From the NCBI GenBank assembly GCA_902810755.1, contig CADDYT010000155.1, positions 1 to 14,419 of the forward strand: 14,419 nucleotides of DNA, read 5' to 3'. Both the position numbers and the translations under genes were made by a program. This DNA is from Chloroflexota bacterium. GTDB taxonomy: Bacteria > Chloroflexota > Ktedonobacteria > Ktedonobacterales > Ktedonobacteraceae. Positions 13,652-14,419 of the stretch are shown here, in pieces; position 1 is the first letter of the stretch, and the number at the start of each line of letters is the position of its first letter. The notes beneath the pieces are model-generated. The model worked only from the letters and a program-made list of their open reading frames with translations, made no database searches and was not told where the DNA came from.

Positions 13652-14251
13652 ATGACCAGCTGGTTCCTGGAGGTCACGGACCTGAAACAGTTCACGTACT
13701 GCCCGCGTATTGTGTATTACCGATATTGTTTGCCGCGCATTCGGCCCATCACGTTCAGTATGGAAGAGGGGATTCGCAACCATGCAGAAGAGAATGCCCG
13801 CGAGGAACGGCGCAGTTTGCACACGTATGGCCTGGTGGAGGGTGAACGGGCTTTCCATCTCGCGCTCCGGTCTACGAACCTGGGCCTGACCGGCCGTGTG
13901 GACCTGGCAATAGCGACGCCATCGCGAGAAGCGAAAGAAGCGCAAGGGATCGTCGTCGAATACAAACTCAGCGAGCAAAAAGCCGGAGCGCATTTTATCC
14001 TGCAACTGGCAGCCTACGCGCTGCTGCTGGAAGAAGCCTGGGGACTGCCGGTCAAACAGGGATTCCTCTACTCGATTCCCCTGCGAAGGGCCGAACCCAT
14101 AGTGATCACCAGCCAGCTCAAACGGAAAGTCCGCCAGACGGTAGAACACATCCAGCAGATGATTGACCGCGAGATCATGCCACCTCCACCGGCATCGCTC
14201 CGTCGCTGTGTCACCTGCGAGTTCCGGCGATTTTGCAATGACGTCGTATAA
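13652..14251 (+). CDS. cas4: Cas4 RecB-like exonuclease with Fe-S cluster cysteines
   Basis: A 199-residue protein. RecB/PD-(D/E)XK motifs are in order: His44 (RNHAEEN), Asp84 (GRVDL), Glu103-x-Lys105 (VVEYKLSE), and Gln118 with Tyr122 (LQLAAYALLLEE). The four [4Fe-4S] cysteines are Cys17 (FTYCPR) and Cys186, Cys189, Cys195 (RRCVTCEFRRFC). Cas4 trims prespacers and selects PAM and orientation before integration, so it belongs with cas1-cas2. ATG 13652 is chosen because GAGGGAGG (13635-13642) lies nine bases upstream. ATG 13643 in the same frame would abut the Shine-Dalgarno, and the frame's earlier ATGs lie inside cas2. It is the last cas gene; no array follows within the window. Confidence 0.93.
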   Translation: MTSWFLEVTDLKQFTYCPRIVYYRYCLPRIRPITFSMEEGIRNHAEENAREERRSLHTYGLVEGERAFHLALRSTNLGLTGRVDLAIATPSREAKEAQGIVVEYKLSEQKAGAHFILQLAAYALLLEEAWGLPVKQGFLYSIPLRRAEPIVITSQLKRKVRQTVEHIQQMIDREIMPPPPASLRRCVTCEFRRFCNDVV

Positions 14252-14419
14252 GAGAATCGCCCAAAAACAGCCAACGACGCACCCGGATTCGCAAATCGCT
14301 CAGGTAAGCGACAGCAAAGCATCAGAAAAGCGAGAATGAGGACAGGATTCTGTCAGATTGCCCTCTTTTTTGAGAGAACAAGCCTCGCAAATCACCCCCC
14401 ATTTTTCAGCAAAAAGCCT
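14252..14419. other. Gene-free region after cas4, possible CRISPR leader (array not in window)
   Basis: No convincing gene on either strand and no repeated units of CRISPR type. GACAG (14341-14345) and CTGTC (14350-14354) make a 5-bp stem; a T-run (14365-14371) follows ten bases later, a weak terminator candidate at best. TCGCAAATC occurs twice (14289-14297 and 14385-14393). The position after cas4 and the AT-rich end are what one expects of an array leader, but this is position-based inference. Confidence 0.3.

Noticed and set aside
14252..14419. CRISPR array directly after cas4
   Set aside because: No unit of 25 bases or more is repeated and there is no regular spacing; only a 9-bp direct repeat. 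At most this could be a leader.

Overview
The window looks like a piece of a Chloroflexota chromosome, most likely from the Ktedonobacteria/Thermogemmatispora side. This is inferred from the style of the proteins (LuxR-type C-terminal HTH, decayed TPR gene, Roseiflexus/Ktedonobacter-like Cas proteins) and moderate GC, not from any marker gene. Every convincing gene is on the + strand.

Left flank (1-2970), ordinary genes: the tail of a LuxR-family regulator, an alpha/beta hydrolase, an M20-family metallo-amidohydrolase with a strong hairpin region upstream, and a small TPR gene that has lost its reading frame. About 480 bp without a gene follow (2971-3453). This stretch contains a consensus TATAAT box, directly followed by a solitary element built like a CRISPR repeat (short stem-loop, then ATTGAAAC), and then a near-perfect palindrome just before the first cas-associated gene.

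Right part (3454-14251), a complete class 1 type I CRISPR-Cas locus without its array. The order is WYL regulator - cas3 - small membrane protein - cas8-like - cas7 - cas5 - cas6 - cas1 - cas2 - cas4. Spacing and promoter-like sequences divide it into three units. (i) The WYL regulator and cas3 overlap by ATGA. (ii) A small membrane protein plus cas8/cas7/cas5/cas6, the crRNA-processing and Cascade module, sits behind its own TTGACA-N18-TATTAT promoter. (iii) The adaptation module is cas1/cas2/cas4. Units (i) and (iii) are both preceded by the same 25-bp inverted repeat (24 of 25 identical), which is the best candidate for the operator of the WYL regulator. Unit (ii) has a different 9-bp inverted repeat around its promoter.

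How they would work together: Cas6 makes crRNAs, Cas8/Cas7/Cas5 (possibly with a Cas11 made from an internal start in cas8) bind target DNA, Cas3 degrades it, and Cas1/Cas2/Cas4 acquire spacers. Less usual points are Cas3 with the HD nuclease after the helicase, a Cas8-like large subunit I cannot assign to a subtype, an unrecognised membrane protein locked into the effector operon, and the repeat-like element in the regulator's promoter region. No CRISPR array is visible; it may lie beyond the right edge.
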